A DNA stretch of 64,000 nucleotides from DAIDKA01 sp035503515 (GTDB lineage Bacteria; Pseudomonadota; Gammaproteobacteria; Steroidobacterales; Steroidobacteraceae), in assembly GCA_035503515.1 (NCBI GenBank), contig DATJTJ010000059.1:1-64000 (forward strand), read 5' to 3'. Below are positions 1 through 8,686 of this stretch, piece by piece. Position 1 is the first letter of the stretch. Every line of letters begins with the position of its first letter. The position numbers were made by a program, and so were the translations under genes. The notes below the pieces were generated by a model. The model had not been told where the DNA came from and ran no database searches. It saw only the letters and a list, made by a program, of their open reading frames with translations.

Positions 1-445
1 AGTCGCGCAGCCACTGCAGCTGCTCAGCCCGCGGTGCGACACCAGGCACCCATAGGATCAGGCAGTCCGCAAGGTGCCGCTGCACGTCCTCCCGGGTGAG
101 CTGATAGCGGCCCTTGGGCGCGTTGCGGCGGCCGTGGGTGATCAGCGCGCACAACCGCGCATAACCACGACGGTTCATCGCCAGCGCCACGAATTTCAGG
201 CCGCAGGTGAGGGTGAACTCCGAGCCGATGATGAGCTTGAGGGACGGTGCCGCCGCCCCGCCTTCCTGCAGGGCCATATGCGCCCGCACTACCCCTGCCA
301 CGGAACATTCATCGGTGATGGCCAGTGCGCTGTAGCCCAGCTGCCGGGCCCGCTGCACCAGTTCCGCGGGTCGCGAGGCACCGCGCAGGAAAGTGAAATT
401 GCTGAGACAGTGCAGTTCAGCATAGTCGGCAACCGGTGCGCTCAT
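1..445 (-). CDS. dnaE2: error-prone DNA polymerase DnaE2/ImuC, N-terminal part (cut by window edge)
   Basis: Reading the minus strand from an ATG at 445 gives about 148 residues beginning MSAPVADYAELHCLSNFTFL, the N-terminal PHP domain of DnaE-type polymerases (later ...LAITDECSVAGVVRAH...). DnaE2 (ImuC) is the catalytic subunit of the ImuA-ImuB-ImuC mutasome, which copies past DNA lesions in the cytoplasm during the SOS response. The ATG overlaps the imuB stop (ATGA at 445-442), so it is translationally coupled as the last gene of the lexA-imuA-imuB-dnaE2 operon. The rest lies beyond position 1. The replicative DnaE shares the PHP fold, but the gene neighbours decide for DnaE2. Confidence 0.93.
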   Translation of the reverse strand, partial: MSAPVADYAELHCLSNFTFLRGASRPAELVQRARQLGYSALAITDECSVAGVVRAHMALQEGGAAAPSLKLIIGSEFTLTCGLKFVALAMNRRGYARLCALITHGRRNAPKGRYQLTREDVQRHLADCLILWVPGVAPRAEQLQWLRD

Positions 446-1893
446 CCGGCCAGCCCGTGCAGGAACCAGCGGTGCGGGGCCCGGCGTTCGCGAAATACCC
501 ACACGGCGATGCCGCGGCCATCGGTGGCATGGTAGTAATCGCGTGCCACGCCCTGCGCTTCCCACCAGTGACTCTCGATGCGTTCCGGTCCCTGCCGCAG
601 CCGCAGCGGGCCCTCGAGGTGCGGCCAGCCTGCCCGCTCGCGCACCAGCCGTGGTTCCGCCAGCAGCCACAATGGACGCAGCGGCCGTGGTCGTGGCTGG
701 CGATGTGGCATGCCGGCGCTGCGCGGGAAATCCGCATCCAGCGGCGAGAGCAGCCGTGAAGCGCCTTCCGGAGACTGGCTGTCCTGGCAGATCAGGCCCT
801 GCACCGCGGACTCGCCCAGTCGCATGCGCAGCCGTTCGATGAGTTCCACCGCACCGGACAGCAGGCCTGCAGCACCCCCGCCGCCATGCTCGCCGGGTCG
901 CCACAGCGGCTCATGCACCGGCGCCCGTGTCTGCAGCTCCCCGGAACGCAGCTCCAGCGAACGCACGGGGCCTGGCAACACCGTCTTCCCCAGTCGTTCG
1001 GCAAACCATTCCATGAAGCGGGCCGCGGCGGCCTCCGGCTGCGCCAGCCGCACCGCGCAGTCGGTATGCAGGCCGTTGCGGTGCTGCAGCCGGCAGGTGA
1101 TGCGGGTGACGCCGCACTGCCGTGCCTCGAGGAATTGCGCCAGCTGTTCAAGCAGCGGCTGCAGCGCCTGCAGGATCTCGGTGTGATGTTCACGCTCACG
1201 GACGAACTGGCGCTTCGCGCGGAACCGTTCCGGCACCGTGAACAGCGGCCGCAGGTCCGCGCTGCGCGCCACGAGCTGATCCAGCATCTGCAGGGATTGC
1301 CTGCCGAAGCGCCTGGCAAAGCCTGCGCGCGGCAGGCGCAGGGCCTGACCGATCCGATAGACCCCCAGCCTCGCGAGCCGCTGCAGTACCTGCGGGGGCC
1401 AGCGCAGCGCCGTCAGCGGCAGCCCGCTGACGGCGCTCACCAGGCGCTCCTGTTCCAGCACCTGCAGGGACACCCCGCTGCGTCCGGCGACGAGTGCCGC
1501 CAGGGGCGTGGGTGCCAGTGTCAGAATGGGCGCCGCGCCGACCGCATGACAGCCCGCCCGAAATGCCCGGTACAGCCGTGCGGCGCCGCCAAACAGCGCC
1601 AGGCTCCCCCGCACCTCCAGCACCAGTCCATCCGGCGGTTCGAGACTCACCCGCGGTGTGAACCGTTGCGCCAACGTTCCCAGACGCTGCAGCAACGCCG
1701 GGTCGGGCCGTGGTAGATGCACTCCGAGCCACAGCTCCGGCACTGCCGTGGCATGGGCCGGCTGCTCCGCCGGCGTTGCGGGCGGACCCGCCGGCGGCGG
1801 CGCCCCTGCCGGTGCCACCGCCAGCGACAGTTGTACCGGAGCGTGTGCCGGTTGCAGTTCTGGAGAAGCCTTGCGCAGCAGGCGTGCGGACAT
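442..1893 (-). CDS. imuB: ImuB, inactive Y-family polymerase-like mutasome adaptor
   Basis: A 483-residue protein of the DinB/UmuC-like superfamily. After an N-terminal extension of about 50 residues rich in Pro and Ala, the Y-family core starts with ELWLGVHLP, where active Y polymerases carry the catalytic DxD; as in other ImuB proteins the acidic residues are missing. The palm/little-finger region follows (LVLEVRGSLALFGG, LPLTALRWPP, IGQALRLPRAGFARRFG) and the C-terminal ImuB region ends near SHWWEAQGVARDYYHA. ImuB is known as a non-catalytic bridge between ImuA, the DnaE2 polymerase and the sliding clamp. The start lies 2 bp after the imuA stop and the end overlaps the dnaE2 start, which supports this start even though the extension is unusual. 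Confidence 0.92.
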   Translation of the reverse strand: MSARLLRKASPELQPAHAPVQLSLAVAPAGAPPPAGPPATPAEQPAHATAVPELWLGVHLPRPDPALLQRLGTLAQRFTPRVSLEPPDGLVLEVRGSLALFGGAARLYRAFRAGCHAVGAAPILTLAPTPLAALVAGRSGVSLQVLEQERLVSAVSGLPLTALRWPPQVLQRLARLGVYRIGQALRLPRAGFARRFGRQSLQMLDQLVARSADLRPLFTVPERFRAKRQFVREREHHTEILQALQPLLEQLAQFLEARQCGVTRITCRLQHRNGLHTDCAVRLAQPEAAAARFMEWFAERLGKTVLPGPVRSLELRSGELQTRAPVHEPLWRPGEHGGGGAAGLLSGAVELIERLRMRLGESAVQGLICQDSQSPEGASRLLSPLDADFPRSAGMPHRQPRPRPLRPLWLLAEPRLVRERAGWPHLEGPLRLRQGPERIESHWWEAQGVARDYYHATDGRGIAVWVFRERRAPHRWFLHGLAG

Positions 1894-1895
1894 TT

Positions 1896-2549
1896 TCAGG
1901 CACCCGCTGCAGCCTGGGCGGCATCATCAGGCAGCCACCACTGTCCCGTCATGCCACCGCGGCTCTTGAGGATGCTCAGCTTCACCCCTTCGCGCCGGGG
2001 TTCCAGGCCCACCCGCAGCAGCGCATGCGAAGGCTCCCGGGCCACCCCGGGACTCCAGGGACGCAGCAGGAATGCCAGCGTGCGGCCGCGCTGCGTCGCC
2101 AGCTGCAGGCGGCGCACGATCCGGGGTTTGAGCGGATGGCTGACCCAGGCGAGCACCACATCGCAGGCACCGGAAATGAGTGCCTGTTCCGTGGCCCACT
2201 CGGGGGCCCATTGCGCATCATCCGGAGGGCGTACCACCAGCAGCCGCGCCAGATTCACACCGCCTGCAGCCAGTGCGGGCGCGTAGGGAGTCAGGGGTGG
2301 GGCGATCCAGGTGCACCAGCGGGACTGGTGCTGCTGAGTCAGCCGGGCCAGCAGCGGCAGCAGCAGCCGCAGCTCGCCGCTGCCCGGATGCGTGGCCAGC
2401 ATTTCCACCAGCCCTACCTTGGGCCAGCCACCGCCCAGACGCACATCCAGTTCGGGGAAACCTGATGCCAGGGTGTCAACGCGGGTGAAACTGCGACCGC
2501 GCCAGATACCCGGATGTTCGAGCAGCCGGGCCAGAACGTTCTTCGACAT
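1896..2549 (-). CDS. imuA: ImuA, RecA/SulA-like mutasome protein
   Basis: A 217-residue protein with the ImuA (SulA-like, RecA-fold) pattern: ASGFPELDVRLGGGWPKVGLVEML near residues 28-51, a region equivalent to RecA Walker A but without a clear GKT/S, then LSILKSRGGMTGQWWLP near the C-terminus. ImuA proteins interact with RecA and ImuB in SOS translesion synthesis. It is the second gene of the operon, 47 bp after lexA and 2 bp before imuB. In beta- and gammaproteobacteria such genes are often labelled 'SulA-like'; the imuB and dnaE2 neighbours favour the mutasome role over cell-division inhibition. Confidence 0.9.
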   Translation of the reverse strand: MSKNVLARLLEHPGIWRGRSFTRVDTLASGFPELDVRLGGGWPKVGLVEMLATHPGSGELRLLLPLLARLTQQHQSRWCTWIAPPLTPYAPALAAGGVNLARLLVVRPPDDAQWAPEWATEQALISGACDVVLAWVSHPLKPRIVRRLQLATQRGRTLAFLLRPWSPGVAREPSHALLRVGLEPRREGVKLSILKSRGGMTGQWWLPDDAAQAAAGA

Positions 2550-2596
2550 GGCTGCCTTGCACGATTGAAGCGCGGCACGAGCCGCTGCGTGCGTGT

Positions 2597-3220
2597 CTAC
2601 ATGAGGCCGGCCGCCCGGCCCTGTCGCAGCACGCCCACCACGATGCCCTCGATGAGCAGCGGCTGTTCCTTCAGGTCCACGCGAATGGGTTCGAAAGACT
2701 CGTTCTCAGGCATCAGCCATACCACCGAACCTTCCTGCCGATAGCGCTTCACGGTGACCTCGTTTTCAAGGCGCGCCACCACGATCTGACGGCTGCGGAC
2801 ATCCGGCGTGCGGTGCACGGCCACCAGGTCGCCATCGAGAATCCCGACATCCTTCATGCTCATGCCCACCACCTTGAGCAGGTAGTGCGGGCGTGGCTGG
2901 AAGATCGCCGGATCGATCTTGTAATGCGACTCGATGTTCTCTTCGGCGAGGATGGGACGTCCCGCCGCCACCCGGCCGATGAGCGGTAGACCGAACTGCT
3001 CGCGGATGGTGTCCTTGAGCTGAATGCCACGCGAAGTGCCGGGCACCAGTGCAATGACTCCCTTGCGCGCCAGGGCCCGCAGATGCTCCTCGGCCGCATT
3101 GGCGGAGCGGAAGCCCAGCTCGCGGGCGATTTCGGCGCGGGTGGGCGGCATGCCGGTCTCGGCAATGCAGGTCTGGATCAGGCGCAGTATCTCGGTCTGG
3201 CGGGGTGTCAGGTCGGACAT
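2597..3220 (-). CDS. lexA: LexA SOS repressor
   Basis: At 207 residues it has the usual LexA size. The N-terminal winged helix-turn-helix (LTPRQTEILRLI, PTRAEIARELGF, residues 4-70) binds SOS boxes. The C-terminal S24 peptidase domain shows the self-cleavage site Ala86-Gly87 (VAAGRP) and the catalytic dyad Ser121 (VGMSMKD) and Lys158 (VTVKRY). RecA filaments trigger autocleavage and derepression. The ATG at 3220 has an AGGT ribosome-binding stretch 8 nt upstream. It heads the imuA-imuB-dnaE2 operon and should repress itself through the two boxes at 3229-3263. Whether it is the only LexA of the cell cannot be told; imu cassettes sometimes carry a second paralogue. Confidence 0.96.
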   Translation of the reverse strand: MSDLTPRQTEILRLIQTCIAETGMPPTRAEIARELGFRSANAAEEHLRALARKGVIALVPGTSRGIQLKDTIREQFGLPLIGRVAAGRPILAEENIESHYKIDPAIFQPRPHYLLKVVGMSMKDVGILDGDLVAVHRTPDVRSRQIVVARLENEVTVKRYRQEGSVVWLMPENESFEPIRVDLKEQPLLIEGIVVGVLRQGRAAGLM

Positions 3221-3228
3221 GGCGGTAC

Positions 3229-3244
3229 CTGTTTATATATACAG
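3229..3244. promoter_or_regulatory. LexA (SOS) box 1
   Basis: CTGTTTATATATACAG matches the gammaproteobacterial consensus CTGT-N8-ACAG exactly and is symmetrical in both arms. It lies 9-24 bp upstream of the lexA ATG, just downstream of the predicted transcription start, so bound LexA would block its own operon. Confidence 0.93.
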
Positions 3245-3247
3245 ATA

Positions 3248-3263
3248 CTGTGATTATATCCAG
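3248..3263. promoter_or_regulatory. LexA (SOS) box 2, one mismatch
   Basis: CTGTGATTATATCCAG fits CTGT-N8-ACAG except for one base in the right arm. Its centre is 19 bp from that of box 1, close to two helical turns, and it covers the predicted -10 hexamer. A pair of boxes at lexA recalls the E. coli arrangement. Confidence 0.82.
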
Positions 3264-3280
3264 ATCGGTCCCCGCGTCAA
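3253..3280 (-). promoter_or_regulatory. sigma70 promoter of the lexA-imuA-imuB-dnaE2 operon
   Basis: On the minus strand TTGACG (3280-3275), a 16-bp spacer and a perfect TATAAT (3258-3253) precede lexA. The -35 overlaps the last codon/stop of the upstream GH3 gene (ends at 3277), so there is no spare intergenic DNA. The -10 lies inside LexA box 2. Confidence 0.8.
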
Positions 3281-5907
3281 TCCGGCAGTCGTTCCTCCCC
3301 CGTCACGGTCAATTCCGCGCTGATCACGCCCGGGGTGAGCTGCGGCTGCCCACCGCCCACGCTTACCTGATACCGACCGGCGCTGACCACCACCTGTCCC
3401 GCCTCGTTCACATGGCTCAGTTCCCGTGCCGCGAGCGCAAAGCGCAGCGTCCGGGACTCTCCGGCCTTGAGGTGCAGCCGCTGAAAGCCGCGCAACGCGC
3501 GCCGCGGGGCACCCGCCGCCCCGCCGAACTGCAGGTACAGCTGCGCGACCTCATCCCCTGCCACGGCGCTGCGATTGGTGACCCGCACCTGCACGTTCAG
3601 CGGTTTGCCTGCCGCCAGTGTCGGCGTCGACAGCCGCAGCCGGTCGTACTGGAAACTCGAATAGCTCAGCCCATACCCGAACGGATACAGAACCTCGCCG
3701 CTGAAATACCGATAGGTCCGGTTCTTCATCGAGTAATCGGTGAAGTCCGGCAGACCCTCCAGGCCCTTGTAGAACGTGATCGGCAGTCTGCCGGCCGGAT
3801 TGTTGCGGCCCGCGAGAGTTTCGGCGACCGCCGCGCCGCCCTCCTCGCCCGGATACCAGGCCTGCAGGATGGCATCCGCATTGGCCTGCAGCCAGTTGAC
3901 GGCCAGCCCGCTGCCGCTCCCGAGCACCGCCACCAGCGGCTTGCCCGTGCCCTTCAGCGCCGCCACCAGCTGCTGTTCCTCCTCCGGAAGATCCAGGCTG
4001 GTGCGATCGCCGCCCTTGAAACCGGGAATGGCCAGCGGCGACTCCTCCCCTTCGAGATCGGCCGTGATGCCCACCACGGCGATCACGAGATCCGCCTGTC
4101 GCGCGGCCTGCAGCGCCCGGGCACGCGCATCCGGATCCCGGCGCGTCCACACCAGGCTCACTGCATGCGAGAACGCCGGAGCGTTGTCCACGATGAGGGC
4201 GTAACGCCGACCCTGATCGAGATGCACGCTGGCGAAACCCGGCTGGCCGCCGTCGCGCCGGGCGCTGTCCACCACCACCTTGCCATCGATGGACAGACGG
4301 TTGCGGCCCCCGGGAACGCCGATGGTGTAGTCACCGCTTTGCGCCGGGGTCAGCCAGCCGCGCCAGCGCGCAAACCTGCGGCCTGCATCGTCGTCATGGG
4401 CGAAGCGCACGGTGGGTTCCACGCGCGTCAGCAGCGGCTTGCCCGCGTAGTCGGCGGAGTCGAAGTACTCGAGCACCAGCCCCGGACGGCCCGCATCGTG
4501 GGTCAGCGCCGATTCGGGAACCGGTACCCGCTCGTGCAGGAAATCGACCGTGCCCGGTTCGAACACGACTCTGGCAGCGGGAAACTGGCGGCGGATGCCC
4601 TCGAGAATGGTCGTGACATGGGACGGGGTGCCGTTGTAATTGCCCTCGAGCACCCGGACGCTGTCGGCCAGCGGGCCGATGACCGCGAGGGTGCCGGGGG
4701 TGCGCTTCAGCGGCAGGATGCCGTTGTTCTTGAGCAGGACCATGCTCTCGCGGGCCACCTGCAGCGCACGTTGCCGATGCGCCGCGCTGTCCACGGCCGT
4801 GACGGGAACCGCACGGGCCGGATCCGGCGGGTCGAACATCCCCAATTCGAAGCGCACGGTCAGCGCGCGTTGCACGGCGCGATCGATGTCGGCCTGCGAG
4901 ATGAGCCCCTGCCGCAGCGCTTCCCCGTACTTGGCGTAGTCCTCCTCATGGGTGCCGAATTTGACCGTGCACTCGTTGTCCATGCCGGCCTTGAGGGCGG
5001 CACCGGCGGCGGCGGCCTCACTGTCGACATAGTGATGACCGCTGTGGATGTCGTTCACGGCATTGCAGTCGGAGACCACGAAACCCCTGAAGCCCCAGGC
5101 ATCGCGCAGGGTCTGCTGCAGCAGGAAGGGGCTGGCGCAGCCGGGAATGCCATTGACGGCGTTGTAGACGCACATGACCGAGGCCACGTGGGCGTCGACC
5201 ACCGCGGCACGAAAGGCCGGAAAATAGGTGTCCGCGAGGTCGTGCGCGGAAGCGCGCCCATCGAACCCGTGCCGCAGCGGCTCCGGACCGCTGTGGACCG
5301 CGAAATGCTTGGCCGTGGTCGACACCACGAGGTGTTCGCGATCCGGCCCCTGCATGCCGCCGATGAAGGCCACCGCGAAACGTCCGGTGAGGAACGGATC
5401 CTCGCCGTAGGTCTCCTGGCCACGGCCCCAGCGCGGATCGCGGAAAATGTTGATGTTCGGTGAAAAGAAGGTCAGGCCCTGGTAGAGCTTCACGTCCCCC
5501 CGGGCCAGCGCCTGGGCGTACTTGGCGCGCGCCTCGTTCGCGATGTCCGCGCCCATGAGCCTCACCAGCGGCGCGTCGAAGGTCGCCGCGATGCCGATGG
5601 CCTGCGGAAACACGGTCGCGATGCCATCGCGCGCCACGCCGTGCAGCGCCTCGTTCCAGTAATTGTAGGCGGGGACTTTCAGGCGCGGGATGGCGCGGGC
5701 GTCATTGTTGAGCTGGGAGAGTTTTTCCTGCAGGGTCATGCGGCCGACCAGGTCCGCCGCCCGCTGCGCGGCGGGCAGCGCGGGGTTCAGATAGGCCGGC
5801 GTCGCGGCCACGCCGTCGGCGGCCGCAACCGCCGCCGCGCTCCACTGCACGGCCAGCAGGGCCATCGCGCAGCAGCGGCCAGCCGCCGATGAACCCTTGG
5901 ATCTCAT
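3277..5907 (-). CDS. exported GH3 beta-xylosidase-like glycoside hydrolase with PA14 insert
   Basis: An 876-residue protein with a signal peptide (about residues 1-29), a GH3 (alpha/beta)8 barrel (PRWGRGQETYGEDPFLTG; nucleophile Asp in GFVVSDCNAV), a GH3 C-terminal alpha/beta sandwich split by a PA14 domain (LVLEYFDSADYAGKPLLTR to the SIDGKVVVDSARR region), and a C-terminal fibronectin-III-like domain. The layout is that of bacterial xylan 1,4-beta-xylosidases of the Xyl3A type; beta-glucosidase or arabinofuranosidase activity is also possible. It should work in the periplasm, releasing xylose from oligosaccharides. The start is 4 bp after the xylA stop, so it is the last gene of the mutarotase-xylB-xylA operon, which favours xylose as product. 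Confidence 0.85.
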   Translation of the reverse strand: MRSKGSSAAGRCCAMALLAVQWSAAAVAAADGVAATPAYLNPALPAAQRAADLVGRMTLQEKLSQLNNDARAIPRLKVPAYNYWNEALHGVARDGIATVFPQAIGIAATFDAPLVRLMGADIANEARAKYAQALARGDVKLYQGLTFFSPNINIFRDPRWGRGQETYGEDPFLTGRFAVAFIGGMQGPDREHLVVSTTAKHFAVHSGPEPLRHGFDGRASAHDLADTYFPAFRAAVVDAHVASVMCVYNAVNGIPGCASPFLLQQTLRDAWGFRGFVVSDCNAVNDIHSGHHYVDSEAAAAGAALKAGMDNECTVKFGTHEEDYAKYGEALRQGLISQADIDRAVQRALTVRFELGMFDPPDPARAVPVTAVDSAAHRQRALQVARESMVLLKNNGILPLKRTPGTLAVIGPLADSVRVLEGNYNGTPSHVTTILEGIRRQFPAARVVFEPGTVDFLHERVPVPESALTHDAGRPGLVLEYFDSADYAGKPLLTRVEPTVRFAHDDDAGRRFARWRGWLTPAQSGDYTIGVPGGRNRLSIDGKVVVDSARRDGGQPGFASVHLDQGRRYALIVDNAPAFSHAVSLVWTRRDPDARARALQAARQADLVIAVVGITADLEGEESPLAIPGFKGGDRTSLDLPEEEQQLVAALKGTGKPLVAVLGSGSGLAVNWLQANADAILQAWYPGEEGGAAVAETLAGRNNPAGRLPITFYKGLEGLPDFTDYSMKNRTYRYFSGEVLYPFGYGLSYSSFQYDRLRLSTPTLAAGKPLNVQVRVTNRSAVAGDEVAQLYLQFGGAAGAPRRALRGFQRLHLKAGESRTLRFALAARELSHVNEAGQVVVSAGRYQVSVGGGQPQLTPGVISAELTVTGEERLPD

Positions 5908-5911
5908 GGCT

Positions 5912-7228
5912 TCAGTACTTGCAGTGCCGCGCGATGATGCTCTCGGCCAGTTCCTGCCGGCCGGAGGGGATGCGCGGATCGAAGTTCTGCTCGGCCGCGT
6001 GATCCGCGAGCGTCGCGAGGTTGAAATCGCCCTTCATGACCTTGCGACCGAGCTCGCTGTCCCATCCCTGGTAGCGCTTTGTCCGCAGCTGCTTCAGGGC
6101 GCCGCTGCCGACCAGATCGGCCGCCGCCAGCAACGCCCGCGCGATGGTGTCGATGCCGCCGATGTGCGCCAGGTACAGATCGTTCGGGTCCACGGACTGG
6201 CGGCGCAGCTTGGCATCGAAGTTGAAGCCGCCGGTGCCGAAACCGCCGTCCTCGATGAGTTGCATGACCGCCGGCACCAGTTCCTGTGCATTGTTCGGAA
6301 ACTGATCGGTGTCCCAGCCGTTGCGGGGGTCCCCGCGGTTCATGTCGATGGAGCCGAATATGCCGTAGGCCCGCGCGATCGCCACCTCGTGCTCGAAGTC
6401 CAGGCCCGCGAGGGTGGCATGGTTGACCTCGATGTTGACCCGCACCTCCTGGGTCAGCCCATACTTCTCGAGGAACGCGAACACGGCGGCCGAGTCATGA
6501 TCGTACTGGTGCTTGGTCGGTTCGAAGGGCTTCGGTTCGATGAGTATGGTGCCCTTGAAGCCGATGCGATGCTTGTGGTCGACCACCATGGACAGGAACC
6601 GGCCGTACTGATCCAGTTCGCGCCCCAGTTCGGTGGTGAGCAGCGAGTCATAGCCTTCCCGACCGCCCCACAGGACGTAGTTGTCGCCACCCAGCCGGTG
6701 CGTCGCCTCGAGCGCCGCCCGCACCTGTGCCGCGGCCCACGCGAACACTTCCGGGCTCGGACTGGTCGAGGCGCCGCCCGCGTAGCGCGGATGGCTGAAC
6801 ACGTTCGCGGTGCCCCACAGCAGCTTCAGGCCGGTGGCCGCCATCTTCTTCGCCAGGGCATCTTCCATGCGCCGCATGTTGGCGTTGTGGTCCTTGATGG
6901 TGGTCGCCGTTGCCATCACGTCGACATCATGGAAGGTGAAGTACGGCACTCCCAGGCGCGCCAGGAAGTCGAACGCGGCCTCGAGTTTCTCCTCCGCCAT
7001 CGCCTGGCTGATGGTCGGCCCGAGCCAGGGCCGGTTGAGCGTACCGGTGCCGAAGATGTCCGCGCCGGGCCAGTTGAAGGAGTGCCAGTAACACACCGCG
7101 ACCTTCAGCCACTCCTCCATGCGCTTGCCGAGAACCACGCGATCGCGATCATAGACACGATAGGCAAATTCGTTGCGGGTATCGGGACCTTCGAAACGGA
7201 TGGGTTCGATGCCGGAAAAAATGCTCAT
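5912..7228 (-). CDS. xylA: xylose isomerase
   Basis: A 438-residue class II xylose isomerase converting D-xylose to D-xylulose in the cytoplasm with two divalent metal ions. Visible signatures are YFTFHDVDV (catalytic His about residue 100), WGGREGYDSLLTTELG, LIEPKPFEPTKHQYD, the metal-binding NIEVNHATLAGLDFEHE and the GSIDMNRGDP / WDTDQFP region. The reading frame is open 86 codons further upstream, but family alignment and the ATGA overlap with the xylB stop (7228-7225) fix the ATG at 7228. It lies between xylB and the GH3 gene in one minus-strand operon, under the LacI-type operator at 9561. Confidence 0.97.
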   Translation of the reverse strand: MSIFSGIEPIRFEGPDTRNEFAYRVYDRDRVVLGKRMEEWLKVAVCYWHSFNWPGADIFGTGTLNRPWLGPTISQAMAEEKLEAAFDFLARLGVPYFTFHDVDVMATATTIKDHNANMRRMEDALAKKMAATGLKLLWGTANVFSHPRYAGGASTSPSPEVFAWAAAQVRAALEATHRLGGDNYVLWGGREGYDSLLTTELGRELDQYGRFLSMVVDHKHRIGFKGTILIEPKPFEPTKHQYDHDSAAVFAFLEKYGLTQEVRVNIEVNHATLAGLDFEHEVAIARAYGIFGSIDMNRGDPRNGWDTDQFPNNAQELVPAVMQLIEDGGFGTGGFNFDAKLRRQSVDPNDLYLAHIGGIDTIARALLAAADLVGSGALKQLRTKRYQGWDSELGRKVMKGDFNLATLADHAAEQNFDPRIPSGRQELAESIIARHCKY

Positions 7229-8685
7229 CCTCGGGGCTCCTGAAAGAGATTGCGAAGGTCGCGATACAGTCGCATGAACTGCCCGCGGCGGCGCGCGAGC
7301 AGATCCGAAAGCTGCGGGTCGGGCGCAACGACCCGCAGCACCGGCGGCAGCCTGCACACGGCAGCCGCCGCTTCGCCGGTCGATGCGAGCCGTGCCAGAC
7401 GCGCCGCGCCCAGGGCGGCGCCGATCTCGCTGCCGGCGCGGTAGGTCAGTGGCCGGTTGAGCGCCGCACTCAGGAGCTTGCCCCAATAAGGCAGCCGTGC
7501 GCCACCACCGGTGACGCTGACTTCGTCGATCCGGCCGCCGCTTTCGGCGAGTACGTCCAGGCCGTCGGCGAACGCCAGGGCGACGCCTTCGAGCACCGCG
7601 GCCACCAGGTCCGCAGGTCCGCTCTCGTGGGTCAGGCCGAAGAACACACCACGCGCGTGTGGATCGTTGTGGGGCGTGCGCTCACCGGACAGATAGGGCA
7701 GAAAATGCGGTGAGGTGCTGCGCAGCCCGCGCGCTTCGGCCGCTTCGACCAGCGCCGGGAGGTCCGTGGCGCCGAGCAGCTGGGCGACCCAGTCCAGCGC
7801 GCTAGCGGCGGACAGCAGCACCGCCATCTGATGCCAGCGTCCCGGCAGCGCATGGCAGAAGGCATGCGCGGCGCGCAGCGGATTCGGCCGGAACTGGTCC
7901 GTGACCGCGAACAGCACACCGGAGGTGCCCAGGGACAGGAAGGACTGTCCCGGCGCGATGATCCCCATGCCGACGGCGCTTGCCGCGTTGTCGCCCGCGC
8001 CGCCGGCCACCGGCACGCGGTTCATGCCCAGCTCTTCGGCCACCTGTGCCGTCAGCTGTCCCGAAACGGCGTTGCCCTCGACCAGCCGCGGCATGTTGCG
8101 GCGGGTGAGGCCCGTCGCCACCAGCATTTCGTCGGACCAGCTGCGCCGCGCCACATCCAGCCAGCCGGTGCCGGACGCATCGGACATCTCGCTGACGCGT
8201 TCACCGGTCAGTTTCAACCGCAGGAAGTCCTTCGGCAGCAGTACCGCAGCGGTCCTCGCAAACAGCGCCGGCTCGTGGTTCGCCACCCACAGCAGCTTCG
8301 GGGCGGTGAATCCGGGCATCATGATATTGCCGGTGATCGAGCGCGATCGCGGTTCACGCCGCTCCAGTTCCAGGCATTCGGCGGCCGAGCGACCGTCGTT
8401 CCAGAGAATGGCGGGCCGCAGCGGCTGGTCGGCGGCATCCAGCAGCGTCGCGCCGTGCATCTGGCCGGACAGACCGACCGCGCGCACCGCGGCCCGTGCG
8501 GTGGCCGGCAACCGCAGGGTCGCCTCGACCGCGGCGCGCCACCAATCGTCCGCATGCTGTTCGGAGAACAACGGCTGGGGTCGCAGCACCGCCAGCGGTG
8601 CGCTCGCCTGGGCCACGAGCGCTTCGGCGTCGTCCACGATCACGGTCTTGACGCTGGAGGTCCCGAGGTCGATTCCCAGATACAC
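7225..8685 (-). CDS. xylB: xylulokinase
   Basis: A 486-residue FGGY-family sugar kinase that phosphorylates D-xylulose to xylulose 5-phosphate for the pentose phosphate pathway. The N-terminal YLGIDLGTSSVKTVIVDD is the ATP-phosphate loop; GLSGQMHGATLLD and WNDGRS are substrate-site motifs; GGAGDNAASAVGMG and LSLGTSGVLF lie mid-protein; SVTGGGARLPYWGKLLSAALN is the C-terminal adenosine-binding loop. It starts with GTG at 8685, one base after the mutarotase stop, and its stop overlaps the xylA start, so the genes are tightly coupled. Confidence 0.96.
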   Translation of the reverse strand: MYLGIDLGTSSVKTVIVDDAEALVAQASAPLAVLRPQPLFSEQHADDWWRAAVEATLRLPATARAAVRAVGLSGQMHGATLLDAADQPLRPAILWNDGRSAAECLELERREPRSRSITGNIMMPGFTAPKLLWVANHEPALFARTAAVLLPKDFLRLKLTGERVSEMSDASGTGWLDVARRSWSDEMLVATGLTRRNMPRLVEGNAVSGQLTAQVAEELGMNRVPVAGGAGDNAASAVGMGIIAPGQSFLSLGTSGVLFAVTDQFRPNPLRAAHAFCHALPGRWHQMAVLLSAASALDWVAQLLGATDLPALVEAAEARGLRSTSPHFLPYLSGERTPHNDPHARGVFFGLTHESGPADLVAAVLEGVALAFADGLDVLAESGGRIDEVSVTGGGARLPYWGKLLSAALNRPLTYRAGSEIGAALGAARLARLASTGEAAAAVCRLPPVLRVVAPDPQLSDLLARRRGQFMRLYRDLRNLFQEPRG

Positions 8686-8686
8686 G

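Noticed and set aside
3205..5463. Plus-strand open frame of about 750 codons
   Set aside because: It is the reverse complement of the GH3 gene, made of Arg/Gly/Ala/His-rich sequence with no domain pattern; long antisense frames are expected in GC-rich coding DNA.
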